A stretch of 64,000 bases of DNA from Coriaria nepalensis (taxonomy: Eukaryota; Streptophyta; Magnoliopsida; Cucurbitales; Coriariaceae): the NCBI GenBank assembly GCA_027186245.1, contig CP114482.1, forward strand, positions 26,617,209 to 26,681,208, written 5' to 3'. Below, one piece after another: positions 35,336 to 47,100 of this stretch. The notes beneath the pieces were generated by a model. It made no database searches. It was given only the letters and a program-made list of their open reading frames with translations, and was not told the origin of the DNA. Numbering within the stretch: position 1 is the first letter of the stretch; each line of letters starts with the position of its first letter. Both the position numbers and the translations under genes were made by a program.

Positions 35336-35806
35336 TTCAAGGCTAAACAATGGATAATTTGCTTAAATACATCAATTGCAAGTTATGCACAAAAGTCTCG
35401 ATTGAAGAGCGAAAGTAGAATTTGTTCAAAATGCTTTCAAATGATTTGATGACTAGAAGAGACTCAATGACATGATTTTAAGGCTAAAAAGATGCATAGT
35501 TGCCTTCAATTATTGAATTGAAAGTTCAGAACGAAAGTCGTGTTTGAAGTGCGAAAAAATAGAATTCTTTCGAATTACTTTTAATTGATTTAATGACTAG
35601 AGAAGACTCAATGACATGATTTTAAGGCTAAACAAACGCATAATTGCCTTCAATAGATCATTTACATGTTTTGCACAAAAGTCGTGTTTGAAATGCAAAA
35701 ATAGTATTCGTTTGAATTGATTTCGAATGATTTACTGACTAAAAGTGACTCAATGACATGATTTTAAGGCTATACAAATGCCTAGTTGCCCTCAAAAGAT
35801 CCATTG
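35336..35806 (+). repeat. HOR block, copy 2 (offset 2,276 bp)
   Basis: Partner of 33,060-33,530, with GTTCAGAACG, ATCATTTACATG at 35,657 and GCAAAAATAGTATTCG. A later B monomer near 37,800 also has GTTCAGAACG but with the ordinary C monomer, so only part of the family was carried further. Confidence 0.72.
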
Positions 35807-35892
35807 CAAATTATGCACAAAAGCCGTGGTTCAGGTGCGAAAAAAGATTTCGTTTAAATTTCTTTGAAATGATTTAATTACTAGAAGAGACT

Positions 35893-36387
35893 CGATGACA
35901 TGATTTCAAGGCTAAACAATGGATAATTCCCTTGAATAGATCAATTGCAAGTTATCCACAAAAATCTCGTTTAAAGAGCGAAAATAGAATTTGTTCAAAA
36001 TGCTTTCAAATGATTTGATGACTAGAAGAGACTCAATGACATGATTTTAAGGCTAAAAAGATGCATAGTTGCCTTCAATTATTGAATTGAAAGTTCTGAA
36101 CGAAAGTCGTGTTTGAAGTGCGAAAAAATAAAATTCTTTCGAATTACTTTTAATTGATTTAATGATTAGAGAAGACTCAATGACATGATTTTAAGGCTCA
36201 ACAAACGCATAATTGCCTTCAATAGATCAATGGCATGTTTTGCACAAAAGTCGTGTTTGAAATGCGAAAATAGAATTCGTTTGAATTGATTTCGAATGAT
36301 TTACTGACTAAAAGTGATTCAATGACATGATTCTAAGGCTATACAAATGCCTAGTTGCCTTCAAAAGATCCATTGCAAATTATGCAC
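35893..36387 (+). repeat. HOR block, copy 2 (offset 1,707 bp)
   Basis: Copy of 34,186-34,680 with all its markers: TCCCTT at 35,928, GGCTCAACAAAC at 36,195 and ATTCTAAGG near 36,330. The next HOR (anchor 36462) repeats only the A part with TCCCTT at 36,497, then has a different B tail (GAATTTCAAG). Confidence 0.75.
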
Positions 36388-39300
36388 AAAAGCCGTGGTT
36401 CAGGTGCGAAAAAAGATTTCGTTTAAATTTCTTTGAAATGATTTAATTACTAGAAGAGACTCGATGACATGATTTCAAGGCTAAACAATGGATAATTCCC
36501 TTGAATAGATCAATTGCAAGTTATCCACAAAAATCTCGTTTAAAGAGCGAAAATAGAATTTGTTCAAAATGCTTTCAAATGATTTGATGACTAGAAGAGA
36601 CTCAATGACATGATTTTAAGGCTAAAAAGATGCATAGTTGCCTTCAATTATTGAATTTCAAGTTCTGAACGAAAGTCGTGTTTGAAGTGCGAAAAAATAA
36701 AATTCTTTCGAATTACTTTTACTTGATTTAATGACTAGAGAAGACTCAATGACATGATTTTAAGGCTAAACAAACGCATAATTGCCTTCAGTAGATATAT
36801 TGCATGTTTTGCACAAAAGTCGGGTTTGAAATGCGAAAATAGAATTCATTTGAGTTGATTTCGAATGATTTACTGACTAAAAGTGACTCAATGACATGAT
36901 TTTAAGGCTATACAAATGCCTAGTTGCCCTCAAAATATCCATTGCAAATTATGCACAAAAGCCGTGGTTCAGGTGCGAAAAAAGATTTCGTTTAAATTTC
37001 TTTGAAATGATTTAATTACTAAAAGAGACTCAATGATATGATTTCAAGGCTAAACAATGGATAATTTGATTGAATACATCAATTGCAAGTTATGCACAAA
37101 AGTCTCGATTGAAGAGCGAAAATAGAATTTGTTCAAAATGCTTTCAAATGATTTGATGACTAGAAAAGACCCAATGACATGATTTTAAGGCGAAAAAGAT
37201 GCATAGTTGCCTTCAATTGTTGAATTGGAAGTTCTGAACGAAAGTCGTGTTTGAAGTGCGAAAAAATAGAATTCTTTCGAATTACTTTAAATTGATTTAG
37301 TGACTAGAGAAGACTCAATGACATGATTTTAAGGCTAAACAAACGCATAATTGCCTTCAATAGATCAATTGCACGTTTTGCACAAAAGTCGTGTTTGAAA
37401 TGCGAAAATAGTATTCGTTTGAATTGATTTCGAATGATTTACTGACTAAAAGTGACTCAATGACATGATTTTAAGGCTATACAAATGCCTAGTTGCCTTC
37501 AAAAAATCCATTGCAAATTATGCACAAAAGCCGTGGTTCAGGTGCGAAAAAAGATTTCGTTTAAATTTCTTTGAAATGATTTAATTACTAGAAGAGACTC
37601 GATGACATGATTTCAAGGCTAAACAATGGATAATTTGCTTAAATACATCAATTGCAAGTTATGCACAAAAGTCTCGATTGAAGAGCGAAAATAGAATTTG
37701 TTCAAAATGCTTTCAAATGATTTGATGACTAGAAGAGACTCAATGACATGATTTTAAGGCTAAAAAGATGCATAGTTGCCTTCAATTATTGAATTGAAAG
37801 TTCAGAACGAAAGTCGTGTTTGAAGTGCGAAAAAATAGAATTCTTTCGAATTACTTTTAATTGATTTAATGACTAGAGAAGACTCAATGACATGATTTTA
37901 AGGCTAAACAAACGCATAATTGCCTTCAATAGATCAATTGCATGTTTTGCACAAAAGTCGTGTTTGAAATGCGAAAATAGAATTCGCTTGAATTGATTTC
38001 GAATGATTTACTGACTAAAAGTGACTCAATGACATGATTTTAAGGCTATACAAATGCCTAGTTGCCTTCAAAAGATCCATTGCAAATTATGCACGAAAGT
38101 ATTGGTTCAAGTGCGAAAAAAGATTTCGTTCCAATTGCTTTAAAATGATTTAATTACTAGAAGCGACTCAATGACATGATTTCAAGGCTAAACAATGGAT
38201 AATTTGCTTGAAAACATCAATTGCAAGTTATGCACAAAAGTCTCGATTGAAGAGCGAAAATAGAATTTGTTCAAAATGCTTTCAAATGATTTGATGACTA
38301 GAAAAGACTCAATGACATGATTTTAAGGCTAAAAAGATGCATAGTTGCCTTCAATTATTGAATGGAAAGTTCTGAACGAAAGTCGTGTTTGAAGTGCGAA
38401 AAAATAGAATTCTTTCGAATTACTTTTAATTGATTTAATGACTAGAGAAGACTCAATGACATGATTTTAAGGCTAAACAAACGCATAATTTCCTTCAATA
38501 GATCAAATGCATGCTTTGCACAAAAGTCGTGTTTGAAATGCGAAAATAGAATTCGTTTGAATTGATTTCGAATGATTTACTGACTAAAAGTGACTCAATG
38601 ACATGATTTTAAGGCTATACAAATGCCTAGTTGCCTTCAAAAGATCCATTGAAAATTATGCACGAAAGTATTGGTTCAGGTGCGAAAAAAGATCTCGTTT
38701 AAATTTATTTGAAATGATTTAATTACTAGAAGAGACTCGATGACATAATTTCAAGGCTAAACAATTGATAATTTGCTTGAAAACATCAATTGCAAGTTAT
38801 GCACAAAAGTCTCGATTGAAGAGCGAAAATAGAATTTGTTCAAAATGCTTTCAAATGATTTGATGACTAGAAGAGACTCAATGACATGATTTTAAGGCTA
38901 AAAAGATGCATAGTTGCCTTCAATTATTGAATGGAAAGTTCTGAACGAAAGTCGTGTTTGAAGTGCGAAAAAATAGAATTCTTTCGAATTACTTTTAATT
39001 GATTTAATGACTAGAGAAGACTCAATGACATGATTTTAAGGCTAAACAAACGCATAATTGCCTTCAATAGATCAATTGCATGTTTTGCACAAAAGTCGTG
39101 TTTGAAATGCGAAAATAGTATTCGTTTGAATTGATTTCGAATGATTTACTGAATAAAAGTGACTCAATGACATGATTTTAAGGCTATACAAATGCCTAGT
39201 TGCCTTCAAAAGATCCATTGCAAATTATGCACAAAAGTCGTGGTTCAGGTGCGAAAAAAGATCTCGTTTAAATTTCTTTGAAATGATTTAATTACTAGAA

Positions 39301-41012
39301 GAGACTCGATGACATGATTTCAAGGCTAAACAATGGATAATTTTCTTGAATACATCAATTGCAAGTTATGCACAAAAGTCTCGATTGAAGAGCGAAAATA
39401 GAATTTGTTCGTAATGCTTTTAAATGATTTGATGACTAGAAGAGACTCAATGACATGATTTTAAGGCGAAGAAGATGCATAGTTGCCTTCAATTGCTGAA
39501 TTGGAAGTTCTGAACGAAAGTCGTGTTTGAAGTGCGAAAAAATAGAATTCTTTCGAATTACTTTTAATTGATTTAATGACTAGAGAAGACTCAATGACAT
39601 GATTTTAAGGCTAAACAAACGCATAATTGCCTTCAATAGATCAATTGCATGTTTTGAACAAAAGTCGTGTTTGAAATGCGAAAATAGTATTCGTTTGAAT
39701 TGATATCTAATGATTTACTGACTAAAAGTGACTCAATGACATGATTTTAAGGCTATACAAATGCCTAGTTGCCTTCAAAAGATCCATTGCAAATTACGCA
39801 CAAATGCCGTGGTTCAGGTGCGAAAAAAGATCTCGTTTAAATTTCGTTGAAATGATTTAATTACTGGAAGAGACTCGATGACATGATTTAAAGGCTAAAC
39901 AATGGATAATTTGCTTGAATACATCAATTGCAAGTTATGCACAAAAGTCTCGATTGAAGAGCGAAAATAGAATTTGTTCAAAATGCTTTCAAATGATTTG
40001 ATGACTAGAAGAGACTCAATGATATGATTTTAAGGCTAAAAAGATGCATAGTTGCCTTCAATTATTGAATTGAAAGTTCTGAACGAAAGTCGTGTTTGAA
40101 GTGCGAAAAAATAGAATTCTTTCGAATTACTTTTAATTGATTTAATGACTAGAGAAGACTCAATGACATGATTTTAAAACTAAACAAACGCATAATCGCC
40201 TTCAATAGATCAATTGCATGTTTTGCACAAAAGTCGTGTTTGAAATGCGAAAATAGAATTCGTTTGAATTGATTTCGAATGATTTACTGACTAAAAGTGA
40301 CTCAATGACATGATTTTAAGGCTATACAAATGCCTAGTTGCCTTCAAAAGATCCATTGCAAATTATGCACGAAAGTACTGGTTCAAGTGCGAAAAAATAT
40401 TTCGTTCCACTTGCTTTGAAATGATTTAATTACTAGAAGCGACTCAATGACATGGTTTCAAGGCTAAACAATGGATAATTTGCTTGAAAACATCAATTGC
40501 AAGTTATGCACAAAAGTCTCGATTGAAGAGCGAAAATAGAATTTGTTCAAAATGCTTTCAAATGATTTGATGACTAGAAGAGACTCAATGACATGATTTT
40601 AAGGCTAAAAAGATGCATAGTTGCCTTCAATTATTGAAGTGAAAGTTCTGAACGAAAGTCGTGTTTGAAGTGCGAAAAATAGAATTCTTTCGAATTACTT
40701 TTAATTGATTTAATGACTAGAGAAGACTCAATGACATGATTTTAAGCCTAAACAAACGCATAATTACCTTCAATAGATCAATTCCATGTTTTGCACAAAA
40801 GTCGTGTTTGAAATGCGAAAATAGTATTCGTTTGAATTGATTTCGAATGATTTACTGACTAAAAGTGACTCAATGACATGATTTTAAGGCTATACAAATG
40901 CCTAGTTGCCTTCAAAAGATCCCTTGCAAATTATGCACAAAAGCCGTGGTTCAGGTGCGAAAAAAGATCTCGTTTAGATTTCTTTGAAATGATTTAATTA
41001 CTAGAAGAGACT

Positions 41013-41864
41013 CGATGACATGATTTCAAGGCTAAACAATGGATAATTTGCTTGAATACATCAATTGCAAGTTATGCACAAAAGTCTCGATTGAAGAGCG
41101 AAAATAGAATTTGTTCAAAATGCTTTCAAATGATTTGATGACTAGAAGAGACTCAATGATATGATTTTAAGGCTAAAAAGATGCATAGTTGCCTTCAATT
41201 ATCGAATTGAAAGTTCTGAACGAAAGTCGTGTTTGAAGTGCGAAAAAATAGAATTCTTTCGAATTACTTTTAATTGATTTAATGACTAGAGAAGACTCAA
41301 TGACATGATTTTAAGGCTAAACAAACGCATAATTGCCTTCAATAGATCAATTGCATGTTTTGCAAAAAAGTCGTGTTTGAAATGCGAAAATAGAATTCGT
41401 TTGAATTGATTTCGAATGATTTACTGACTAAAAGTGACTCAATGACATGATTTTAAGGCTATACAAATGCCTAGTTGCCTTCAAAAGATCCATTGCAAAT
41501 TATGCACGAAAGTACTGGTTCAAGTGCGAAAAAATATTTCGTTCCACTTGCTTTGAAATGATTTAATTACTAGAAGCGACTCAACGTCATGATTTCAAGG
41601 CTAAACAATTGATAATTTGCTTGAAAACATCAATTGCAAGTTATGCACAAAAGTCTCGATTGAAGAGCGAAAATAGAATTTGTTCAAAATGCTTTCAAAT
41701 GATTTGATGACTAGAAGTGACTCAATGACATGATTTTAAGGCTATACAAATGCCTAGTTGCCTTCAAAAGATCCATTGCAAATAATGCACAAAAGCCGTG
41801 GTTCAGGTGCGAAAAAAGATCTCGTTTAAATTTCTTTGAAATGATTTAATTAATAGAAGAGACT
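41013..41864 (+). repeat. 852-bp block, copy 1 (six monomers, includes the B/D hybrid)
   Basis: One complete HOR plus the two-monomer remnant. The HOR recurs 852 bp (569 + 283) downstream. Shared markers are CAATTATCGAATTG in B (41,197 and 42,049), TTTTGCAAAAAAGTCG in C (41,358 and 42,210), GCACGAAAGTACTGG in D and AAAATATTTCGTTCCACTTG in the next A (41,531 and 42,383). The hybrid therefore sits between two copies of the same HOR, so the rearrangement that made the hybrid probably also made this duplication. Confidence 0.83.
41665..41806 (+). repeat. B/D hybrid monomer (two monomers lost)
   Basis: The monomer starts as B (GAGCGAAAATAGAATTTG, CAAAATGCTTTC, GATTTGATGACTAG). From about 41,715-41,718 it continues as D (TGACTCAATGACATG, GGCTATACAAATGCCTAG, AAAAGATCCATTGC). 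B has ACTAGAAGAGACTC and D has ACTAAAAGTGACTC, so G at 41,714 is from B, T at 41,718 is from D and the AAG between is shared. The next monomer is A at 41,807. The HOR is thus A plus the hybrid, and the anchor step falls to 283 bp. The D half, C and the rest of B are missing, equivalent to two monomers. This is the product expected from out-of-register exchange between B and D. Confidence 0.93.
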
Positions 41865-42700
41865 CGATGACATGATTTCAAGGCTAAACAATGGATAATT
41901 TGCTTGAATACATCAATTGCAAGTTATGCACAAAAGTCTCGATTGAAGAGCGAAAATAGAATTTGTTCAAAATGCTTTCAAATGATTTGATGACTAGAAG
42001 AGACTCAATGATATGATTTTAAGGCTAAAACGATGCATAGTTGCCTTCAATTATCGAATTGAAAGTTCTGAACGAAAGTCGTGTTTGAAGTGCGAAAAAA
42101 TAGAATTCTTTCGAATTACTTTTAATTGATTTAATGACTAGAGAAGACTCAATGACATGATTTTAAGGCAAAACAAACGCATAATTGCCTTCAATAGATC
42201 AATTGCATGTTTTGCAAAAAAGTCGTGTTTGAAATGCGAAAATAGAATTCGTTTGAACTGATTTCGAATGATTTACTGACTAAAAGTGACTCAATGACAT
42301 GATTTTAAGGCTATACAAATGCCTAGTTGCCTTCAAAAGATCCATTGCAAATTATGCACGAAAGTACTGGTTCAAGTGCGAAAAAATATTTCGTTCCACT
42401 TGCTTTGAAATGATTTAATTACTAGAAGTGACTCAACGACATGATTTCAAGGCTAAACAATTGATAATTTGCTTGAAAACATCAATTGCAAGTTATGCAC
42501 AAAAGTCTCGATTGAAGAGCGAAAATAGAATTTGTGCAAAATGCTTTCAAATGATTTGATGACTAGAAGAGACTCAATGATATGATTTTAAGGCTAAAAA
42601 GATGCATAGTTGCCTTCAATTATTGAATTGGAAGTTCTGAACGAAAGTCGTGTTTGAAGTGTGAAAAAATAGAATTCTTTCGAATTACTTTTAATTGATT
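41865..42700 (+). repeat. 852-bp block, copy 2 (without hybrid)
   Basis: Second copy of the HOR at 41,013, with CAATTATCGAATTG (42,049) and TTTTGCAAAAAAG (42,210). Small private changes are TTAATAGAAGAG (41,850), AAAACGATGCATAG (42,027), AAGGCAAAACAAACG (42,166) and TTTGAACTGATTTC (42,253). It is followed by a normal four-monomer HOR, so the ABCD register is fully restored. Confidence 0.78.
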
Positions 42701-44120
42701 TAATGACTAGAGAAGACTCAATGACATGATTTTAAGGCTAAACAAACGCATAATTTCCTTCAATAGATCAAATGCATGCTTTGCACAAAAGTCGTGTTTG
42801 AAATGCGAAAATAGAATTCGTTTGAATTGATTTCGAATGATTTACTGACTAAAAGTGACTCAATGACATGATTTTAAGTCTATACAAATGCCTAGTTGCC
42901 TTCAAAAGATCCATTGCAAATTATGCACAAAAGCCGTGGTTCAGGTGCGAAAAAAGATCTCGTTTAAATTTCTTCGAAATGATTTAATTACTAGAAGAGA
43001 CTCGATGACATGATTTCAAGGCTAAACAATGGATAATTTTCTTGAATACATCAATTGCAAGTTATGCACAAAAGTCTCGATTGAAGAGCGAAAATAGAAT
43101 TTGTTCAAAATGCTTTCAAATGATTTGATGACTAGAAGAGACTCAATGATATGATTTTAAGGCTAAAAAGATGCATAGTTGCCTTCAATTATTGAATTGA
43201 AAGTTCTGAACGAAAGTCGTGTTTGAAGTGCGAAAAAATAGAATTCTTTCGAATTACTTTTAATTGATTTAATGACTAGAGAAGACTCAATGACATGATT
43301 TTAAGGCTAAACAAACGCATAATTGCCTTCAATAGATCAATTGCATGTTTTGCACAAAAGTCGTGTTTGAAATGCGAAAATAGTATTCGTTTGAATTGAT
43401 TTTGAATGATTTACTGACTAAAAGAGACTCAATGACATGATTTTAAGGCTATACAAATGCCTAGTTGCCTTCAAAAGATCCATTGCAAATTATGCACAAA
43501 AGCCGTGGTTCAGGTGCGAAAAAAGATCTCGTTTAAATTTGTTTGAAATGATTTAATTAGTAGAAGAGACTCGATGACATGATTTCAAGGCTAAACAATG
43601 GATAATTTGCTTGAATAGATCAATTGCAAGTTATGCACAAAAGTCTCGATTGAAGAGCGAAAATAGAATTTGTTCCAAATGCTTTCAAATGATTTGATGA
43701 CTAGAAGAGACTCAATGATATGATTTTAAGGCTAAAAAGATGCATAGTTGCCTTCAATTATTGAATTGAAAGTTCTGAACGAAAGTCGTGTTTGAAGTGC
43801 GAAAAAATAGAATTCTTTCGAATTACTTTTAATTGATTTAATGACTAGAGAAGACTCAATGACATGATTTTAAGGCTAAACAAACGCATAATTTCCTTCA
43901 ATAGATCAAATGCATGCTTTGCACAAAAGTCGTGTTTGAAATGCGAAAATAGAATTCGTTTGAATTGATTTCGAATGATTTACTGACTAAAAGTGACTCA
44001 ATGACATGATTTTAAGGAAATACAAATGCCTAGTTGCCTTGAAAAGATCCATTGCAAGTTATGCACAAAAGCCGTGGTTCAGGTGCGAAAAAAGATCTCG
44101 TTTAAATTTCTTTGAAATGA

Positions 44121-47100
44121 CTTAATTACTAGAAGAGACTCGATGACATGATTTCAAGGCTAAACAATGGATAATTTTCTTGAATACATCAATTGCAAGT
44201 TATGCACAAAAGTCTCGATTGAAGAGCGAAAATAGAATTTGTTCAAAATGCTTTCAAATGATTTGATGACTAGAAGAGACTCAATGATATGATTTTAAGG
44301 CTAAGAAGATGCATAGTTGCCTTCAATTATTGAATTGAAAGTTCTGAACGAAAGTCGTGTTTGAAGTGCGAAAAAATAGAATTCTTTCGAATTACTTTTA
44401 ATTGATTTAATGACTAGAGAAGACTCAATGACATGATTTTAAGGCTAAACAAACGCATAATTGCCTTCAATGGATCAATTGCATGTTTTGCACAAAAGTC
44501 GTGTTTGAAATGCGAAAATAGAATTGGTTTGAATTGATTTCGGATGGTTTCCTGACTAAAAGTGACTCAATGACATGATTTTAAGGCTATACAAATGCCT
44601 AGTTGCCTTCAAAAGATCCATGGCAAATTATGCACGAAAGTATTGGTTCAAGTGCGAAAAAAGATTTCGTTCGAATTTCTATGAAATGATTTAATTACTA
44701 AAAGAGACTCAATGACAAGATTTCAAGGCTAAACAATTGATAATTTGCTTGAAAACATCAATTGCAAGTTATGCACAAAAGTCTCGATTGAAGAGCGAAA
44801 ATAGAATTTGTTCAAAATGCTTTCAAATGATTTGATGACTAGAAGAGACTCAATGACATGATTTTAAGGCAAAAAAGATGCATAGTTGCCTTCAATTATT
44901 GAATTTAAAGTTATGAACGAAAGTCGTGTTTGAAGTGCGAAAAAATAGAATTCTTTCGAATTACTTTTAATTGATTTAATGACTAGAGAAGACTCAATGA
45001 CATGATTTTAAGGCTAAACAAACGCATAATTGCCTTCAATAGATCAATTGCATGTTTTGCACAAAAGTCGTGTTTGAAATGCGAAAATAGAATTCGTTTG
45101 AATTGATTTCGAATGATTTACTGACTAAAAGTGACTCAATGACATGATTTTAAGGCTATACAAATGCCTAGTTGCCTTCAAAAGATCCATTACAAATTAT
45201 GCACGAAAGTATTGGTTCAAGTGCGAAAAAAGATTTCGTTCGAATTTCTTTGAAATGATTTAATTACTAAAAGAGACTCAATGACATGATTTCAAGGCTA
45301 AACAATGGATAATTTGCTTGAAATCATCAATTGCAAGTTATGCACAAAAGTCTCGATTGAAGAGCGAAAATAGAATTTGTTCAAAATGCTTTCAAATGAT
45401 TTGATGACTAGAAGAGACTCAATAACATGATTGTAAGGCTAAGAAGATGCATAGTTGCCTTTAATTATTGAATTGAAAGTTCTGAACGAAAGTCGTGTTT
45501 GAAGTGCGAAAAAATAGAATTCTTTCGAATTACTTTTAATTGATTTAATGACTAGAGAAGACTCAATGACATGATTTTAAGGCTAAACAAACGCATGATT
45601 GCCTTCAGTAGATCAATTGCATGTTTTGCACAAAAGTCGTGTTTGAAATGCGAAAATAAAGGTCGTTTGAATTGATTTCGAATGATTTACTGACTAAAAG
45701 TGACTCAATGACATGATTTTAAGGAAATACAAATGCCTAGTTGCCTTGAAAAGATCCATTGCAAGTTATGCACAAAAGCCGTGGTTGAGGTGCGAAAAAA
45801 GATTTCGTTTAGATTTCTTTGAAATGATTTAATTACTAGAAGAGACTCGATGACATGATTTCAAGGCTAAGCAATGGATAATTTGCTTGAAAACATCAAT
45901 TGCAAGTTATGCACAAAAGTCTCGATTGAAGAGCGAAAATAGAATTTGTTCAAAATGCTTTCAAATGATTTGATGACTAGAAGAGACTCAATGACATGAT
46001 TTTAAGGCAAAAAAGATGCATAGTTGCCTGCAATTATTGAATTGAAAGTTCTAAACGAAAGTCGTGTTTGAAGTGCGAAAAAATAGAATTCTTTCGAATT
46101 ACTTTTAATTGATTTAATGACTAGAGAAGACTCAATGACATGATTTTAAGGCTAAACAAACGCATAATTGCCTTCAATAGATCAATTGCATGTTTTGCAC
46201 AAAAGTCGTGTTTGAAATGCGAAAACAGAATTCGTTTGAATTGATTTCGAATGATTTACTGACTAAAAGTGACTCAATGACATGATTTTAAGGCTATACA
46301 AATGCCTAGTTGCCTTCAAAAGATCCATTGCAAATTATGCACCAAAGTATTGGTTCAAGTGCGAAAAAAGATTTCGTTCGAATTTCTTTGAAATGATTTA
46401 ATTACTAAAAGACACTCAATGACATGATTTCAAGGCTAAACAATTGATAATTTGCTTGAAAACATCAATTGCAAGTTATGCACAAAAGTGTCGATTGAAG
46501 AGCGAGTATAGAATTTGTTCAAAATGCTTTCAAATGATTTGATGACTAGAAGAGACTCAATGACATGATTTTAAGGCTAAAAAGATGTATAGTTGCCTTC
46601 AATTATTGAATTGAAAGTTCTGAACGAAAGTCGTGTTTGAAGTGCGAAAAAATAGAATTCTTTCGAATTACTTTTAATTGATTTAATGACTAGAAAAGAC
46701 TCAATGACATGATTTTAAGGCTAAACAAACGCATGATTGCCTTCAATAGATCAATTGCATGTTTTGCACAAAAGTCGTGTTTGAAATGCGAAAATAAAGG
46801 TCGTTTGAATTGATTTCGAATGATTTACTGACTAAAAGTGACTCAATGACATGATTTTAAGGCTATACAAATGCCTAGTTGCCTTCAAAAGATCCATTGC
46901 AAGTTATGCACAAAAGCCGTGGTTGAGGTGCGAAAAAAGATTTCGTTTAAATTTCTTTGAAATGATTTAATTACTAGAAGAGACTCGATGACATGATTTC
47001 AAGGCTAAACAATGGATAATTTGCTTGAAAACATCAATTGCAAGTTATGCACAAAAGTCTCGATTGAAGAGCGAAAATAGAATTTGTTCAAAATGCTTTC

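Larger units (their letters stand above)
32401..38650 (+). repeat. Array zone 3: return to normal D and AAAATGCTTTC B monomers
   Basis: HOR anchors run from 32479 to 38169. B monomers go back to TTCAAAATGCTTTC and the CAATTATTGAATTGAAAG dyad, and A tails to CTCGATTGAAGAGCG. D monomers have CTATACAAATGCCTAG, mostly with GCCGTGGTTCAGG tails. Local families include GTTCAGAACG with ATCATTTACATG (33,381 and 35,657), ATAATTCCCTTGAATAG with TTATCCACAAAAATC (34,217, 35,924 and 36,493) and GGCTCAACAAACGC (34,488 and 36,195). No unique sequence is present. Confidence 0.75.
38651..44120 (+). repeat. Array zone 4: A monomers with a BglII site
   Basis: A heads read AAAAGATCTCGTTT (BglII site AGATCT) at about 38,691, 39,260, 39,829, 40,967, 41,819, 42,957, 43,525 and 44,094. 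I did not see this variant elsewhere in the window. They alternate with A heads of the form AAAATATTTCGTTCCACTTG (about 40,396, 41,531 and 42,383). Many B monomers carry CAATGATATGATTTTAAGG. The zone contains the B/D hybrid at 41,665-41,806 and the 852-bp six-monomer duplication. C variants with AATTTCCTTC, ATCAAATGCATG and CTTTGCAC occur near 38,488, 42,752 and 43,890. Confidence 0.8.
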
